Source: Nitrososphaeraceae archaeon (GTDB lineage Archaea > Thermoproteota > Nitrososphaeria > Nitrososphaerales > Nitrososphaeraceae). Taken from it: a stretch of 15,932 bases of DNA. The stretch lies in assembly GCA_025936955.1 (NCBI GenBank), contig JAICSL010000013.1, positions 1 through 15,932 on the forward strand. Reading direction: 5' to 3'. The translations under genes and the position numbers were made by a program. Below, in pieces: positions 14,310-15,932 of this stretch; the first letter of the stretch is position 1, and the number at the start of each line of letters is the position of its first letter. Below the pieces are notes generated by a model, which worked only from the letters and a program-made list of their open reading frames with translations, had not been told where the DNA came from and ran no database searches.

Positions 14310-14571
14310 TTCATTTCAATTCAAAAATTAGTGGGATCAATTGAAGACTTGATTGGAACCACTTCACTTATACCGCTTTTGGTTTGTTAGAATTGCATCT
14401 ATGAGTAAATCCTGGTACCTAATAAATTACTATTTAGTTGAATATTCAAAGCATTTGAAGGTATTTCATGTAAATTAATCTGTTTTTACCTGCAAAAAGT
14501 AAAGCTGAGATACCCTCACCACATATTGATGATAAATGGTTTCAAACCGATGAATCTTGCTATATAATTAT

Positions 14572-14610
14572 AACATAAGAACCGCATCAATGTATCGAAC
14601 ATCTTATGTT
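14572..14610. repeat. Inverted repeat, 9-bp arms with 21-base loop
   Basis: AACATAAGA and TCTTATGTT are perfect complements. The loop is ACCGCATCAATGTATCGAACA with one extra base. It lies about 60 bases before the likely start of the membrane protein gene. Confidence 0.4.
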
Positions 14611-14642
14611 GTTAAAATTTACAATACATACATGGAAAAATC

Positions 14643-14649
14643 TTTATAT
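14643..14649 (+). promoter_or_regulatory. TATA-like box of the membrane protein gene
   Basis: TTTATAT lies 20-26 bases before ATG 14669 and about 175 bases before TTG 14820. The position fits a leaderless message starting at GTG 14666 or ATG 14669. Confidence 0.4.
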
Positions 14650-14668
14650 GATAAAAATTTTATTTGTG

Positions 14669-14819
14669 ATGATTTTCTCTGCCAACAAAAAAGCAAGTAG
14701 ATGGAACTAAGATAACGCTAAGATATTTTATTTTTACTATTATAATTTCATCTATTATTGCAAATTCTATAATAATATTCTCCGATTCACAACACAAACG
14801 TTCTTCTACTCTTTTAATA
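14669..14819 (+). other. Likely missing N-terminus of the membrane protein, out of frame by one base
   Basis: ATG 14669 reads MIFSANKKASRWN and stops. If the A6 run at 14687-14692 had five A, the frame would run on as MIFSANKKQVDGTKITLRYF, then a clear transmembrane helix (about 14724-14780), straight into the protein called from 14820. The main frame is open from 14673 but has no ATG, GTG or TTG before 14820. Confidence 0.5.
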
Positions 14820-15506
14820 TTGAATATAACTGCAGTAGTTGCCTGTTGTTTGGGTATAATTGCAGTTTATCGATATGGCTTTCATGGAATTCATGGTAGA
14901 TCATACCTGTTTCTCACACTTGGACTTATTTGTTGGTTCTCAGCAGATCTTAGCCTTGCTTATTATTATTTCGCTCTGGGTATAGAAGAGCAAATTCTTG
15001 TGTCTATTACAGATGTTTTATGGTTTGCTGGATATGGGTTTCTTGCATTGCATTTGTTTACAGTACTTAATTATATTCGAAGTAAAATCAATTTGAGCAC
15101 TGTCGTCATAGCATCATTTGCTATAGTTTTATTTATTAGTTACAATATTTTTATTTTCCTTCCTTCATCACAATTCTTTATTCTGGGCGATTTAACCGCT
15201 TTTGTTGTGACAATATCGTATCCTATTTTAGATTTAATTTTAATCGTTCCTTCTATTTTAATACTTGTTAGCTTACGAAAAGACTACATAAACTCTATTC
15301 CGTGGTTTCTTTCTTCACTATCACTATTAGTCAATGCTATTGCAGATGATGGGTATGTGAATGACTTTGTAAACGGGCATCTGCATAATTTATTGTTTTG
15401 GGATATTTTTTATGTGACAGACTTTATAATCATGGCTAGTTCCTTATTTTGGTATAATAGATATCATATTTCAGATAATCTAGGAAAGATGAAATTAAGT
15501 TACTAG
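14820..15506 (+). CDS. Multi-helix membrane protein resembling a stand-alone sensory domain
   Basis: As called, 228 residues form seven hydrophobic segments, roughly 2-19, 29-53, 60-86, 93-114, 127-152, 158-176 and 190-212. Adding the upstream out-of-frame region gives eight. Conserved-looking polar positions sit inside helices: WFSADLSLAYYY (39-50), TDVLWFAGYGFLALHLF (64-80), SYPILDLILIVPSILIL (133-149) and WDIFYVTDFIIMASS (194-208). This D-x-LWFAGY / YP-x-x-D / D-x-x-x-VTD pattern resembles membrane sensory domains found at the N-termini of histidine kinases and cyclic-di-GMP enzymes, but here no signalling domain follows. TTG 14820 has no ribosome binding site and the real start is probably 14669 across a one-base frame break. 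Function is unknown. Confidence 0.65.
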   Translation: MNITAVVACCLGIIAVYRYGFHGIHGRSYLFLTLGLICWFSADLSLAYYYFALGIEEQILVSITDVLWFAGYGFLALHLFTVLNYIRSKINLSTVVIASFAIVLFISYNIFIFLPSSQFFILGDLTAFVVTISYPILDLILIVPSILILVSLRKDYINSIPWFLSSLSLLVNAIADDGYVNDFVNGHLHNLLFWDIFYVTDFIIMASSLFWYNRYHISDNLGKMKLSY

Positions 15507-15932
15507 AGTCTAATCTAATAAAATACTATTTTAACTGTTATTGATAATCTAGTACGTTCTAACTAAGATCGATCATCTTATAATATGAAATTAGTAATGA
15601 AAGTTACTTTTGATCCATATTGTACCTGTTATTATTATCAATATTCTCATTTCCTACTTTACTTGCAACTAAACAAAGCTCAGATTTGCTAATTTTACTA
15701 GAATAAGATGAATATAGTTGTATATTATGAACTGTTAGAATTTATGGATAGCAGATAGTAACGCTGTGATCCATGTCGTATGGGTTAAAGTATATGAATT
15801 GATCATAACTATCGAAGATAGTTATAAGTATAATTGAAAGCAGATTTATGAAAGTAAAATACCTGTGTTTAGTGCAAAAATAATATTGAAAAAGTCATTT
15901 GAATATGAGTTATTCAAAAATTGTAATTCTAA
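15507..15932. other. Right-end spacer with a hairpin
   Basis: No gene is supported in these 426 bases. A perfect hairpin lies at 15805-15825. ATG 15905 opens a frame to the window edge (MSYSKIVIL), too short to judge; it could be the start of a gene continuing beyond the window. Confidence 0.4.
15805..15825. repeat. Perfect inverted repeat, 9-bp arms, 3-base loop
   Basis: ATAACTATC and GATAGTTAT flank GAA. It could be a tight RNA hairpin or a dimer-binding operator, about 80-100 bases before the ATG at 15905. Confidence 0.5.

Larger units (their letters stand above)
14310..14668. other. Spacer with a hairpin and the promoter of the membrane protein gene
   Basis: No gene is supported. One stretch (about 14473-14578) stays open for 35 codons without a usual start. 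It contains an inverted repeat at 14572-14610 and a TATA-like TTTATAT at 14643-14649. Confidence 0.4.

Noticed and set aside
14164..14331. 55-codon ATG frame, very basic
   Set aside because: Overlaps a frame with better coding-type codon pattern (14127-14309) and shows no domain.
15905..15932. ATG frame open to the right edge
   Set aside because: Only nine codons are visible, so it cannot be judged.

Overview
The window looks like a piece of an AT-rich archaeal chromosome, most likely an ammonia-oxidising thaumarchaeon (Nitrososphaeria). The reasons are the gene set (a membrane-anchored small blue copper protein divergent from a heme-copper oxidase subunit I, a DUF47-PiT phosphate pair, several miniature zinc-finger proteins), archaeal-style TATA boxes about 20-45 bp before start codons, oligo-T tracts after genes, frequent TTG/GTG starts, and mostly single genes separated by long AT-rich spacers. 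The low GC would fit a Nitrosocosmicus-like soil lineage, but this is inference; no rRNA or other marker gene is present.

Layout. 1-3050: a metallo-beta-lactamase-fold hydrolase cut by the left edge, a nitroreductase-like flavoprotein, and on the minus strand a GNAT acetyltransferase. 3400-5700, all minus strand: a 70-residue C2H2 zinc-finger protein, a 33-residue CxxC protein with a TTG start, and the phosphate-uptake pair DUF47/PhoU-like plus PiT permease. 5700-6270: a spacer rich in palindromes. 6266-9552, plus strand: an unknown 180-residue protein, a GltD-like flavoprotein with N-terminal iron-sulfur cysteines, and a SAM-dependent O-methyltransferase. 9871-13081: a cupredoxin (minus) and a B-type-like heme-copper oxidase subunit I (plus) read outward from a shared 340-bp spacer. 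13.1-14.7 kb: a disordered zone of very small genes, broken frames and probable remnants. 14.67-15.5 kb: a multi-helix membrane protein whose N-terminus is probably cut off by a one-base frame break.

How the genes fit together. DUF47 and PiT form one clear operon for phosphate uptake. The cupredoxin and oxidase subunit are plausible partners in terminal electron transfer. The other long genes look like independent housekeeping or accessory functions. No mobile element, CRISPR array, tRNA or rRNA was found. The most unusual features are a 78-bp perfect in-frame direct repeat inside the oxidase gene, a UUUUUUA slippery heptamer exactly where a small gene breaks frame, a GTGA-overlapping five-codon minicistron at a likely leaderless start, and a set of very small cysteine-rich proteins.
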